NCBI RefSeq assembly: GCF_021601385.1
Contig: NZ_BQHO01000041.1
Location: 1 to 44,194, forward strand
Reading direction: 5' to 3'
Source of the DNA: Pseudomonas parasichuanensis
GTDB lineage: Bacteria; Pseudomonadota; Gammaproteobacteria; Pseudomonadales; Pseudomonadaceae
DNA: 44,194 nucleotides
How positions within the stretch are numbered: position 1 is the stretch's first letter; every line of letters starts with the position of its first letter. The translations under genes and the position numbers were made by a program. The notes beneath the pieces are model-generated. The model had not been told where the DNA came from. It saw nothing but the letters and a program-made list of their open reading frames with translations, and ran no database searches. Positions 1-7,550 of the stretch are shown one piece after another.

Positions 1-65
1 AGGGCGTGGGTGGGGGCGGCTTGGGCGAAGCAAGCCATGCACGCCAGGGCGAAGCAAAACAGCAT
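1..65 (-). CDS. Partial exported protein, 5' end only
   Basis: A minus-strand ATG at 65 opens a frame that stays open to the window edge. Its first 21 residues look like a signal peptide (MLFCFALACMACFAQAAPTH), with an Ala-Gln-Ala type cleavage region. No good ribosome binding site is visible, because a REP palindrome lies directly upstream, so the start is uncertain. Too little is present to assign a family. Confidence 0.35.
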   Translation of the reverse strand, partial: MLFCFALACMACFAQAAPTHA

Positions 66-66
66 T

Positions 67-153
67 TGTGGGAGCGGGCTTGCCCGCGAATGCGTCCGTT
101 CGAGCAACGTGGTTGTCTGGGCGGACGCATTCGCGGGCAAGCCCGCTCCCACA
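67..153. repeat. REP pair, inverted
   Basis: Two copies of the putida-type extragenic palindrome (core GGGAGCGGGCTTGCCCGC) face each other at 67-90 and 130-153, with about 39 bases between them. They fill the gap between the partial exported gene and ppiC. Such pairs can fold into a large hairpin in RNA and are common between genes in this group. Confidence 0.85.
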
Positions 154-186
154 GGTTCAGCGCAGGGGCGGGCGATCAAGAACGCC

Positions 187-468
187 TCAGTCCTGGCGGC
201 TGGTCACTTCCAGCAGGTGGTAGCCAAACTGGGTCTTCACCGGGCCTTGCACGGTGTTGACCGGTGCGCTGAACACCACGGTGTCGAATTCCTTGACCAT
301 CTGGCCTGGGCCGAACGAGCCCAGGTCACCGCCCTGGCGGCTGGATGGGCAGGTGGAGTTGGCCTTGGCGATTTCGGCGAAGTCGGCGCCGGCTTCGATC
401 TGTGCTTTGAGTTCGTTGCACTTGTCTTCAGTGGCAACCAGGATGTGGCGGGCGGTGGCTCGGGCCAT
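187..468 (-). CDS. ppiC: Parvulin-type peptidyl-prolyl isomerase PpiC
   Basis: A 93-residue single-domain parvulin that speeds cis-trans isomerisation of peptidyl-proline bonds. The sequence has the family landmarks: ARHILV at 5-10, the DFAEIAK segment, then GGDLGSFGPGQMVKEF and the C-terminal FGYHLLEV. The length equals E. coli PpiC (93 residues), and no signal peptide is present, so the product should be cytoplasmic. An AGGAG ribosome binding site lies about nine bases before the ATG. It sits downstream of the DAHP synthase gene on the same strand, but a terminator separates them. Confidence 0.93.
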   Translation of the reverse strand: MARATARHILVATEDKCNELKAQIEAGADFAEIAKANSTCPSSRQGGDLGSFGPGQMVKEFDTVVFSAPVNTVQGPVKTQFGYHLLEVTSRQD

Positions 469-488
469 GGGGTACTGCTCCTAGGGGT

Positions 489-541
489 GAAAAAGGGCAA
501 GCCTAGCGCAATTGTCTAGGCCATGTCTCGCAAGGCTTGCC
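489..541 (-). terminator. Intrinsic terminator of the DAHP synthase gene
   Basis: On the minus strand a 9-bp stem (GGCAAGCCT with AGGCTTGCC; plus-strand arms 496-504 and 533-541) is followed directly by CTTTTT. It lies ten bases after the DAHP synthase stop and before ppiC, so it should end the aroF transcript. Confidence 0.65.
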
Positions 542-550
542 GACTGCTTC

Positions 551-1612
551 CTACAAACGTTTGGCCGCTTCGCGCAGCATCGACTCGGTCGCGCTCCAGC
601 CCAGGCAACCGTCGGTGATCGACACACCGTACTTCAGCGCGCCAGCGCCCAATGCCTGGCAACCGTCGAACAGGTGGCCCTCGATCATCACCCCGACCAG
701 CGAGCGGTCGCCGTTCAGGCGTTGCTGCAGCACATCCTCGAACACCGCCGGCTGGCGCATCGGGTCCTTGCCGCTGTTGGCATGGCTGCAATCGACCATG
801 ATCCGTGGTGTCAGGCCCGCCTTGGCCAGGCCCTGGCGCGCCTGGGCAACGCTGTGGGCATCGTAGTTCGGGCCCTTGTGGCCGCCGCGCAGCACCAGGT
901 GGGTGTCCGGGTTGCCGAGGCTCTCGATGATCGCCGGGTGGCCCTGGGCGTCCATGCCGAAGTGGCGGTGCGGGTGTGCGGCGCTGCGCATGGCGTCGCA
1001 GGCAATGCCGATACCGCCGTCGGTGCCATTCTTGAAGCCGACCGGCAGCTCCAGGCCACTGACCATTTCACGGTGGATCTGCGACTCGGTGGTGCGCGCG
1101 CCAATCGCCGCCCAGCCCAGCAGGTCGTCGAAGTAGCCGGCGGCCATGGGTTGCAGCAGCTCGGTGGCGATCGGCAGGCCGCGTTCGAGCATGCTCAGCA
1201 TCAAGCCACGGGACAGGGCGATGCCCGAATGCATGTCGTCGCTGCCATCCAGGTGCGGGTCGTAGGCCAGGCCTTTCCAGCCCACCGTGGTGCGTGGTTT
1301 TTCAACGTAGGCGCGCATCACCAGCAGCAGCTTGTCGCCGACTTCACGGCTGAGCGCCGCCAAGCGGTCGGCGTATTCCAGCGCCGAGCGCGGGTCGTGG
1401 ATCGAGCACGGGCCGACGATCACCAGCAGGCGCTCGTCACGGCCTTCGATAATGGCGCGGATGGCCTGGCGGTGGCTGTGGACTTGCTGGGCGAGTTCGG
1501 TAGACAGCGGCATCTGCTGCTTGAGCAGGTGCGGGCTGGGCAGGCGTCGGCTGACAGTGGTGTTGGCCGCTTGCGGTTGGGTCAGGGGCAGGGCGAGGTT
1601 CGAGGCGTGCAT
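551..1612 (-). CDS. aroF: 3-deoxy-7-phosphoheptulonate synthase (DAHP synthase, class I)
   Basis: Condenses phosphoenolpyruvate with erythrose 4-phosphate, the first step of the shikimate pathway to Phe, Tyr and Trp. The 353 residues match the AroF/AroG/AroH family length. Hallmarks are all present: VGPCSIHD near 66, the KPRTTVGWKG substrate loop, GARTTESQIHRE, GFKNGTDG, LRGG and DCSHANSGK (metal and substrate site). Which amino acid inhibits the enzyme cannot be read from the sequence with confidence. The ATG at 1612 has an AGGGA site upstream. The 450-base leader carries two aromatic-rich small reading frames and a terminator, which points to attenuation by aromatic aminoacyl-tRNA supply. 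The symbol follows Pseudomonas usage for this paralogue; several paralogues exist per genome. Confidence 0.93.
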   Translation of the reverse strand: MHASNLALPLTQPQAANTTVSRRLPSPHLLKQQMPLSTELAQQVHSHRQAIRAIIEGRDERLLVIVGPCSIHDPRSALEYADRLAALSREVGDKLLLVMRAYVEKPRTTVGWKGLAYDPHLDGSDDMHSGIALSRGLMLSMLERGLPIATELLQPMAAGYFDDLLGWAAIGARTTESQIHREMVSGLELPVGFKNGTDGGIGIACDAMRSAAHPHRHFGMDAQGHPAIIESLGNPDTHLVLRGGHKGPNYDAHSVAQARQGLAKAGLTPRIMVDCSHANSGKDPMRQPAVFEDVLQQRLNGDRSLVGVMIEGHLFDGCQALGAGALKYGVSITDGCLGWSATESMLREAAKRL

Positions 1613-1661
1613 GGCGTTTTTTCCCTGGGCGGACGGCGGGTTCTGGCCCGCGCGGTCGGCC

Positions 1662-1811
1662 CTATCGTAGTGTTCGACTGGTCGTCAAATTGATTAGTTG
1701 TGCGGCATCGCCACCGGAAATCGACCGAACGGAGGCGGCAGGCTGGCCCGAACGGGATTGGCTAAATCGCCATGCAAAGGTGCTTGGGTAGGAATAGGTG
1801 GTGTAGTTCAT
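1662..1811 (-). CDS. Second small reading frame in the aroF leader (49 codons)
   Basis: A minus-strand ATG at 1811, with a GAGGA ribosome binding site seven bases upstream, opens a 49-residue frame that stops 49 bases before the DAHP synthase start. Its first 16 residues are MNYTTYSYPSTFAWRF, with three Tyr, two Phe and one Trp, while the rest is unremarkable. It begins just after the leader terminator and is not in frame with aroF. It may be a second regulatory peptide whose translation senses aromatic amino acid supply or tunes aroF translation. That role is inference; expression is not shown by sequence alone. Confidence 0.5.
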   Translation of the reverse strand: MNYTTYSYPSTFAWRFSQSRSGQPAASVRSISGGDAAQLINLTTSRTLR

Positions 1812-1849
1812 GAATCAGTCCTCAAGATGAAGCGTTGAATGGGTTGGCC

Positions 1850-1891
1850 CGGAAAAACAAAACCCCCGGTCGGGGAGCCGACCGGGGGTTT
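1850..1891 (-). terminator. Leader terminator (attenuator) of aroF
   Basis: Minus strand: a 14-bp perfect stem AAACCCCCGGTCGG/CCGACCGGGGGTTT with a four-base loop (plus coordinates 1860-1891), followed by a T-rich tract TTTTGTTTTT. It lies 57 bases after the stop of the aromatic leader peptide and about 240 bases before the DAHP synthase ATG. This is the textbook place for a transcription attenuator. A competing antiterminator helix was not clearly resolved by eye. Confidence 0.85.
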
Positions 1892-1948
1892 GAGTATTCT
1901 CATGTTCGGCGGCCCCTCGAAGGTGGGCGCCGGGTGGGTTATCGGCGC

Positions 1949-2068
1949 CTAGTAGCTAAACCAATAACCAAAATAAAAGCTCGCAACGGCGTTACGACCG
2001 GCAACGGCCAGCACGCGGTGCGCAGGGCGACCGGTGTGGTTGGCGTGGTTGCAGGTGTGTTTCGGCAT
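1949..2068 (-). CDS. Aromatic-rich leader peptide of aroF (39 codons)
   Basis: A minus-strand ATG at 2068, preceded by GGAGAG, opens a 39-residue peptide. It ends FYFGYWFSY before a TAG stop, so seven of its last nine codons specify Phe, Tyr or Trp. The intrinsic terminator at 1850-1891 follows. The arrangement is that of leader peptides such as PheL and TrpL: ribosome stalling at aromatic codons when charged tRNA is scarce would favour read-through into the DAHP synthase gene. The mixture of all three aromatic residues suggests general rather than single amino acid sensing. The peptide probably has no function other than being translated. Confidence 0.75.
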   Translation of the reverse strand: MPKHTCNHANHTGRPAHRVLAVAGRNAVASFYFGYWFSY

Positions 2069-2092
2069 GTTGCTCTCCAGTGAATGTGCCCG

Positions 2093-2122
2093 AGCTTACT
2101 GCACCTTGGCGCGGGTGTTCAA
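2093..2122 (-). promoter_or_regulatory. Candidate sigma-70 promoter for the aroF leader
   Basis: Minus strand: TTGAAC (plus 2117-2122), an 18-base spacer and TAAGCT (2093-2098), about 25 bases before the leader peptide start. It fits the expected start of an attenuated leader transcript. It was chosen by eye, so the exact boxes are tentative. Confidence 0.4.
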
Positions 2123-2175
2123 TGGGTAATTGCTATCGGTGTGATTGAGCGTGCCAGGTGCTGTTCAATTCTGCC

Positions 2176-2238
2176 TGCACAAAACGGATACCACTCTGCA
2201 CGATCTGGATATCTGCGCCCCCACCCAGGGCATAACCT
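2176..2238 (+). promoter_or_regulatory. BenR/XylS-type operator and benA promoter
   Basis: Two direct copies of TGCA-N6-GGATA lie at 2176-2190 and 2197-2211, exactly 21 bp apart. This fits the XylS/BenR consensus TGCA-N6-GGNTA and its two-turn spacing at the Pm and Pb promoters. The downstream copy ends where a -35 region would begin, and TAACCT at 2233-2238 is placed as a -10. BenR (AraC family) with benzoate should activate here. No benR gene is in the window. Confidence 0.8.
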
Positions 2239-2274
2239 GACCCGGCCTGAACAATAACAATGGAGGCCCTGGCC

Positions 2275-3633
2275 ATGTCCCTGGGATTCGACTACCTCAA
2301 TGCCATGCTCGAAGATGACCGGGAGAAGGGCGTCTATCGTTGCAAGCGTGAAATGTTCACCGACCCGCGCCTGTTCGACCTGGAGATGAAACACATCTTC
2401 GAGGGCAACTGGATCTACCTGGCCCACGAAAGCCAGATCCCCGAAAACAACGATTTCCTCACCCTTACCATGGGGCGCCAGCCGGTCTTCATCGCGCGCA
2501 ACAAGGACGGGGTGCTCAACGCCTTCCTCAACGCCTGCAGCCACCGCGGCGCCATGCTGTGCCGGCACAAGCGCGGCAACCGGTCCAGCTACACCTGCCC
2601 GTTCCACGGCTGGACCTTCAACAACAGCGGCAAGCTGCTCAAGGTCAAGGACCCAAGCAACGCCGGCTACCCCGACAGCTTCAACTGCGACGGCTCCCAC
2701 GACCTGACCAAGGTGGCGCGCTTCGAGTCGTACCGCGGCTTCCTGTTCGGCAGCCTGAACGCAAACGTCAAACCTCTGGTCGAGCACCTGGGTGAGTCGG
2801 CGAAGATCATCGACATGATCGTCGACCAGTCCCCTGAGGGCCTGGAAGTGCTGCGCGGCGCCAGCTCGTACATCTACGAGGGCAACTGGAAACTCACCGC
2901 CGAAAACGGCGCCGACGGCTACCACGTCAGCTCCGTGCACTGGAACTACGCCGCCACCCAGAACCAGCGCAAGCAGCGCGAGGCGGGCGACGAGATCAAG
3001 ACCATGAGCGCCGGCGCCTGGGCCAAGCAGGGCGGTGGTTTCTACAGCTTCGACCACGGCCACCTGCTGCTCTGGACCCGCTGGGCCAACCCCGAGGACC
3101 GCCCGGCCTACGAGCGCCGTGAGCAGCTGGCCGCCGATTTCGGCCAGGCCCGCGCCGACTGGATGATCGAGAACTCGCGCAACCTGTGCCTGTACCCGAA
3201 CGTGTACCTGATGGACCAGTTCAGCTCGCAGATCCGCATCGCCCGGCCGATTTCGGTGAACAAGACCGAGATCACTATCTACTGCATCGCGCCCAAAGGC
3301 GAGAGCGCCGATGCCCGGGCCAAGCGCATCCGCCAGTACGAGGACTTCTTCAACGTCAGTGGCATGGCCACCCCGGATGACCTGGAAGAGTTCCGCTCGT
3401 GCCAGACCGGCTACGGCGGCGGCACCGGCTGGAACGACATGTCCCGCGGCGCGCAGCACTGGGTCGAAGGTGCCGACGAGGCGGCCAAGGAAATCGAGCT
3501 CGAACCGCTGCTGTCGGGCGTGCGCACCGAGGACGAAGGCCTGTTCGTGCTACAGCACAAGTACTGGCAGGACACCATGATCCAGGCGTTGAAAGACGAA
3601 CAGCAACTGATCCCCGTGGAGGCCGTGCAATGA
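2275..3633 (+). CDS. benA: Benzoate 1,2-dioxygenase, large (alpha) subunit
   Basis: Terminal oxygenase subunit that, with BenB and electrons from BenC, converts benzoate plus O2 and NADH to the 1,2-cis-dihydrodiol carboxylate. Of 452 residues, the Rieske [2Fe-2S] centre is Cys88-x-His90 and Cys108-x2-His111. The mononuclear iron motif follows, with His217 and His222 in [14 protein letters not shown]. The sequence closely follows known BenA proteins rather than AntA. The ATG at 2275 is preferred over the in-frame ATG at 2260, because GGAGG lying between the two is its ribosome binding site and BenA proteins start MSLG/MTLG. The stop overlaps the benB start by four bases. Confidence 0.95.
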   Translation: MSLGFDYLNAMLEDDREKGVYRCKREMFTDPRLFDLEMKHIFEGNWIYLAHESQIPENNDFLTLTMGRQPVFIARNKDGVLNAFLNACSHRGAMLCRHKRGNRSSYTCPFHGWTFNNSGKLLKVKDPSNAGYPDSFNCDGSHDLTKVARFESYRGFLFGSLNANVKPLVEHLGESAKIIDMIVDQSPEGLEVLRGASSYIYEGNWKLTAENGADGYHVSSVHWNYAATQNQRKQREAGDEIKTMSAGAWAKQGGGFYSFDHGHLLLWTRWANPEDRPAYERREQLAADFGQARADWMIENSRNLCLYPNVYLMDQFSSQIRIARPISVNKTEITIYCIAPKGESADARAKRIRQYEDFFNVSGMATPDDLEEFRSCQTGYGGGTGWNDMSRGAQHWVEGADEAAKEIELEPLLSGVRTEDEGLFVLQHKYWQDTMIQALKDEQQLIPVEAVQ

Positions 3634-4115
3634 GCCTGCATGACACCGTGCGCGACTTCCTCTACCGCGAAGCGCGCTACCTGGACGATGCCCAATGGGA
3701 CCAGTGGCTGGAGCTGTATGCCAGCGACGCGACCTTCTGGATGCCGTCCTGGGACGATGACGACACCCTGACCGAAGACCCGCAGAGCGAGATCTCGCTG
3801 ATCTGGTACGGCAACCGTGGCGGCCTCGAGGACCGGGTATTCCGCATCAAGACCGAGCGCTCCAGTGCCACCGTGCCGGACACCCGCACCTCGCACAACA
3901 TCAGCAACATCGAGATCGTCGAGCAGGGCGAAGGCAGCTGCCTGGTGCGCTTCAACTGGCACACCCTGAGCTTTCGCTACAAGACCACCGACAGCTACTT
4001 CGGCACCAGCTTCTACACCCTCGACCTGCGTGGCGAGCAGCCGCTGATCAAGGCGAAGAAGGTGGTGCTGAAGAACGACTACGTGCGTCAGGTCATCGAC
4101 ATCTACCACATCTGA
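3630..4115 (+). CDS. benB: Benzoate 1,2-dioxygenase, small (beta) subunit
   Basis: Structural beta subunit of the benzoate dioxygenase hetero-hexamer, 161 residues, of the SnoaL-like fold used by aromatic-ring hydroxylating dioxygenase beta subunits. Typical features are the N-terminal [21 protein letters not shown] segment, [12 protein letters not shown] in the middle and the C-terminal [15 protein letters not shown]. The start overlaps the benA stop as ATGA, so translational coupling is likely. The 68-base gap to benC holds the BenC ribosome binding site. Confidence 0.95.
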   Translation: MSLHDTVRDFLYREARYLDDAQWDQWLELYASDATFWMPSWDDDDTLTEDPQSEISLIWYGNRGGLEDRVFRIKTERSSATVPDTRTSHNISNIEIVEQGEGSCLVRFNWHTLSFRYKTTDSYFGTSFYTLDLRGEQPLIKAKKVVLKNDYVRQVIDIYHI

Positions 4116-4183
4116 TCCACCCGGCGGAGCCTGTCGGTGTGCCCCTCGGCGCGCCGCGGCCAGGCTCGCCCGCGAGGTGCACC

Positions 4184-5194
4184 ATGAGCTTTCAAATAGC
4201 ACTGAATTTCGAGGACGGGGTTACCCGCTTCATCGAGGCCGACGGCCAGGAAACGGTGGCCGACGCCGCCTACCGCCAAGGCATCAACATCCCGCTGGAT
4301 TGCCGTGACGGCGCCTGCGGCACCTGTAAATGCAAGGCCGAATCGGGCCGTTACGACCTGGGCGACAACTTCATCGAGGACGCCCTGAGCGAGGAGGAAA
4401 TCGCCCAGGGCTACGTGCTCACCTGCCAGATGCGCGCCGAAAGCGACTGCGTGGTGCGCATCCCGGCCTCGTCACAGCTGTGCAAGACCGAACAGGCCAG
4501 CTTCGAGGCGGCCATCAGCGATGTGCGCCAGCTCTCGGCCAGCACCATCGCCTTGTCGATCAAGGGCGAGGCGCTGAACCGCCTGGCGTTCCTGCCGGGG
4601 CAGTACGTCAACCTCAAGGTGCCGGGCAGCGAGCAGAGCCGCGCCTATTCATTCAGCTCGCTGCCCAAGGACGGCGAAGTCAGCTTCCTGATCCGCAACG
4701 TGCCGGGCGGGCTGATGAGCAGTTTCCTCACACAGTTGGCCAAGACTGGCGACAGCATGAGCCTGGCCGGCCCCCTGGGCAGCTTCTACCTGCGGCCGAT
4801 CCAGCGCCCGTTGTTGCTGCTGGCCGGCGGCACCGGCCTGGCGCCCTTCACCGCGATGCTGGAGAAGATCGCCGAGCAGGGCAGCGAGCACCCGCTGCAC
4901 TTGATCTACGGCGTGACCAACGACTTCGACCTGGTCGAGCTGGACCGCCTGCAGGCCCTGGCCGCGCGCATCCCCAACTTCACCTACAGCGCCTGCGTGG
5001 CCAACCCCGACAGCGAGTATCCGCAGAAGGGCTATGTGACCCAGCACATCGAGCCGCGCCACCTCAATGAAGGCGATGTGGATGTGTACCTGTGCGGCCC
5101 GCCGCCGATGGTCGAGGCGGTCGGCCAGTACATCCGCGAACAGGGCATCACCCCGGCCAACTTCTACTACGAGAAGTTCGCAGCGGCGGCCTGA
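4184..5194 (+). CDS. benC: Benzoate 1,2-dioxygenase electron transfer component (reductase)
   Basis: Passes electrons from NADH to the BenAB oxygenase. The 336 residues read as an N-terminal plant-type [2Fe-2S] ferredoxin (Cys40, Cys45, Cys48, Cys81), then a flavin domain with RAYSFSSL at 152-159, then an NAD-binding domain with AGGTGLAPF near 209-217 and CGPPPMVEA near the C terminus. Length and order match BenC. The ATG at 4184 was chosen because homologues begin there and GAGG lies just upstream; a longer in-frame start at 4139 would add residues not seen in the family. Confidence 0.95.
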   Translation: MSFQIALNFEDGVTRFIEADGQETVADAAYRQGINIPLDCRDGACGTCKCKAESGRYDLGDNFIEDALSEEEIAQGYVLTCQMRAESDCVVRIPASSQLCKTEQASFEAAISDVRQLSASTIALSIKGEALNRLAFLPGQYVNLKVPGSEQSRAYSFSSLPKDGEVSFLIRNVPGGLMSSFLTQLAKTGDSMSLAGPLGSFYLRPIQRPLLLLAGGTGLAPFTAMLEKIAEQGSEHPLHLIYGVTNDFDLVELDRLQALAARIPNFTYSACVANPDSEYPQKGYVTQHIEPRHLNEGDVDVYLCGPPPMVEAVGQYIREQGITPANFYYEKFAAAA

Positions 5195-5243
5195 GGCTTT
5201 TACGGGGCTGCCCGCATCGTGCGGGTGAGGGTGGCCTCTTTTT
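5193..5243 (+). terminator. Terminator-like hairpin after benC
   Basis: Just after the benC stop, GAGGC (5193-5197) can pair with GCCTC (5234-5238). A GC-rich inner helix (CCCGCA/TGCGGG, 5211-5225) lies between them and TTTTT follows. The outer stem is short, so this could be a weak, leaky terminator or an RNA stabiliser inside the operon. Confidence 0.35.
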
Positions 5244-5266
5244 ATTCCTGGCAAAACGCCAACCCA

Positions 5267-5353
5267 GTGGGAGCGGGCTTGCCCGCGAAGAGGCCAGCAG
5301 GTTCAACAACTGTGCCTGGTCGGACGCCTTCGCGGGCAAGCCCGCTCCCACAG
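5267..5353. repeat. REP pair between benC and benD
   Basis: Inverted REP copies at 5267-5289 and 5329-5353 (core GGGAGCGGGCTTGCCCGC). They occupy most of the 183-base gap between benC and benD, inside what otherwise looks like one operon. They end 24 bases before the benD start. Confidence 0.85.
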
Positions 5354-5377
5354 GGACCAGCGGGGAAGCGGAGATAG

Positions 5378-6142
5378 ATGATGAACAACAGATTCCACAA
5401 CAAAGTCGCCCTGGTCACCGGCGCCGCCCAAGGCATCGGCCGCGCCGTGTGCTGGCGGCTCAAGGCCGAAGGCGCGCAGGTGGTGGCGGTGGACCGTTCC
5501 GAGCTGGTCCATGAACTGGCCGGCGAGGGCATGCTGACCCTCACCGCCGACCTTGAGCAACACGACGACTGCGCCAAGGTCATGGCCCGCGCCGTGGACA
5601 CCTTCGGCCGCCTCGACATCCTCATCAACAACGTTGGCGGTACCATCTGGGCCAAGCCCTTCGAACACTACGACGTGCAGCAGATCGAGGCCGAAGTGCG
5701 CCGTTCGCTGTTCCCCACCCTGTGGTGCTGCCACGCCGCCTTGCCGTACATGCTCGAACGCGGCAGCGGCGCCATCGTCAACGTCTCGTCCATTGCCACC
5801 CGTGGCGTCAACCGCGTGCCCTACGGCGCGGCCAAGGGCGGCGTCAACGCGCTCACCGCCTGCCTGGCCTTCGAAACCGCCGAGCGCGGCATCCGCGTCA
5901 ACGCCACCGCCCCCGGCGGCACCGAGGCGCCGCCAAGGCGTATCCCGCGCAACCAGGCCGAGCAGAGCGCGCAGGAGAAGGGCTGGTACCAGCAGATCGT
6001 CGACCAGACCGTCGCCAGCAGCCTGATGAAACGCTACGGCAGCCTCGACGAACAGGTCGGCGCAATTCTCTTCCTGGCCTCAGACGAGGCCTCGTACATC
6101 ACCGGCGTGACCCTGCCGGTGGGCGGTGGCGACCTCGGCTGA
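5378..6142 (+). CDS. benD: Benzoate cis-diol dehydrogenase
   Basis: Oxidises and decarboxylates 1,6-dihydroxycyclohexa-2,4-diene-1-carboxylate to catechol with NAD+. The 254 residues form a classical short-chain dehydrogenase: nucleotide motif TGAAQGIG at 14-21, NNVGG at 84-88, catalytic Ser137 or Ser138, Tyr149 and Lys153 (YGAAK). Position after benABC and length both fit BenD. Two ATG codons stand in tandem at the start (5378 and 5381); either could be used. It is separated from benC by a REP pair. Confidence 0.94.
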   Translation: MMNNRFHNKVALVTGAAQGIGRAVCWRLKAEGAQVVAVDRSELVHELAGEGMLTLTADLEQHDDCAKVMARAVDTFGRLDILINNVGGTIWAKPFEHYDVQQIEAEVRRSLFPTLWCCHAALPYMLERGSGAIVNVSSIATRGVNRVPYGAAKGGVNALTACLAFETAERGIRVNATAPGGTEAPPRRIPRNQAEQSAQEKGWYQQIVDQTVASSLMKRYGSLDEQVGAILFLASDEASYITGVTLPVGGGDLG

Positions 6143-6198
6143 CGGACGCCCCGGCAAGGTTTGCTCTTCACACAACAAAAACAAAAGAGACAGATGCC

Positions 6199-7521
6199 AT
6201 GCGAACACTCGACGTGCACCCGATCATCGACAATGCCCGCTTCAGCCCCTTCCACTGGATGGTCATGGCCTGGTGCGGCCTGCTGCTGATCTTCGACGGC
6301 TACGACCTGTTCATCTACGGCGTGGTCCTGCCGACCATCATGAAAGAATGGGGCCTGACCCCGCTGCAGGCCGGCGCCCTGGGCAGCTATGCGCTGTTCG
6401 GCATGATGTTCGGCGCGTTGGCGTTCGGCAGCCTGGCCGACCGCATCGGGCGCAAGAAGGGCATCGCCATCTGTTTCGCGCTGTTCTCTGGGGCCACCAT
6501 CCTCAACGGCTTCGCCAGCAGCCCCAGCGAATTTGGCCTGTACCGTTTCTTCGCAGGACTGGGCTGCGGCGGGCTGATGCCCAACGCCGTGGCGCTGATG
6601 AACGAATACGCGCCCAAGCGCCTGCGCAGCACCCTGGTGGCGATCATGTTCAGCGGCTACTCGCTGGGCGGCATGCTCTCGGCCGGGGTTGGTATCTTCC
6701 TGCTGCCGCGCTTCGGCTGGGAGTCGATGTTCTTCGCCGCCGCCGTGCCGCTGCTGTTGCTGCCGGTGATCCTCTACTACCTGCCCGAGTCCATCGGTTT
6801 TTTGGTGCGCCAGGGCCGTATGGAGGAGGCGCGCAAACTGCTCAAACGCCTCGACCCACACTGCGACGTGCAGGCCGATGACCAGCTGCAGGCCGTGGAC
6901 AGGAAGGGGCAGGGCGCCTCGGTGCTGGAACTCTTTCGCAACGGCCTGGCGGTGCGCACCCTGGCCCTGTGGCTGGCGTTCTTCTGCTGCCTGCTGATGG
7001 TCTACGCACTGAGCTCTTGGCTGCCCAAGTTGATGGCCAACGCCGGCTACAGCCTCGGTTCCAGCCTGTCGTTCCTGCTGGTGCTGAACTTCGGCGGCAT
7101 GGCCGGGGCGATCCTCGGCGGCTGGCTGGGCGACCGCTACAACCTGGTCAAGGTCAAGGTGGCGTTCTTCATCGCCGCCGCGCTGTCGATCAGCCTGCTG
7201 GGGGTCAACAGCCCGATGCCGGTGCTGTACCTGCTGATCTTCATCGCCGGCGCCACCACCATCGGCACGCAGATCCTGCTGTACGCCGGCGCCGCCCAGC
7301 TGTACGGCCTGTCGGTGCGTTCCACCGGCCTGGGCTGGGCCTCCGGCATCGGCCGCAACGGCGCCATCGTCGGCCCGCTGCTCGGTGGCGCGCTGATGGG
7401 CATCAACCTGCCGCTGCAACTCAATTTCATCGCCTTCGCCATCCCCGGCGCGATTGCCGCGCTGGCCATGGCCGTGCACCTGGCCAGTGGCCGGCGCAAG
7501 GCCCTGGCGGCGACGGCCTGA
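6199..7521 (+). CDS. benK: Benzoate transporter, MFS aromatic acid:H+ symporter
   Basis: Inner-membrane uptake carrier of the AAHS family (relatives BenK, PcaK), 440 residues with the usual 12 predicted helices. The first helix carries the AAHS signature FDGYDLFIYG, whose aspartates are needed for transport in PcaK. The loop between helices 2 and 3 carries GSLADRIGRKK. The frame is open far upstream, but the ATG at 6199 starts the recognisable N terminus MRTLDVHPIIDNARFS and follows an AGAGAC site. It lies 56 bases after benD and 29 bases before catB. Confidence 0.92.
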   Translation: MRTLDVHPIIDNARFSPFHWMVMAWCGLLLIFDGYDLFIYGVVLPTIMKEWGLTPLQAGALGSYALFGMMFGALAFGSLADRIGRKKGIAICFALFSGATILNGFASSPSEFGLYRFFAGLGCGGLMPNAVALMNEYAPKRLRSTLVAIMFSGYSLGGMLSAGVGIFLLPRFGWESMFFAAAVPLLLLPVILYYLPESIGFLVRQGRMEEARKLLKRLDPHCDVQADDQLQAVDRKGQGASVLELFRNGLAVRTLALWLAFFCCLLMVYALSSWLPKLMANAGYSLGSSLSFLLVLNFGGMAGAILGGWLGDRYNLVKVKVAFFIAAALSISLLGVNSPMPVLYLLIFIAGATTIGTQILLYAGAAQLYGLSVRSTGLGWASGIGRNGAIVGPLLGGALMGINLPLQLNFIAFAIPGAIAALAMAVHLASGRRKALAATA

Positions 7522-7550
7522 CCCTTTACTGACTGAACTGGAGCCCTGGC

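Noticed and set aside
1835-2083. Plus-strand 82-codon frame across the aroF leader
   Set aside because: It runs through the terminator hairpin and has no plausible ribosome site or domain; the minus-strand leader peptides explain this region better.
2119-3459. Minus-strand 446-residue open frame opposite benA
   Set aside because: It lies antisense to a well-supported benA and has the Val/Ala/Gly/Arg-rich composition typical of reverse frames in GC-rich genes; no domain is recognisable.
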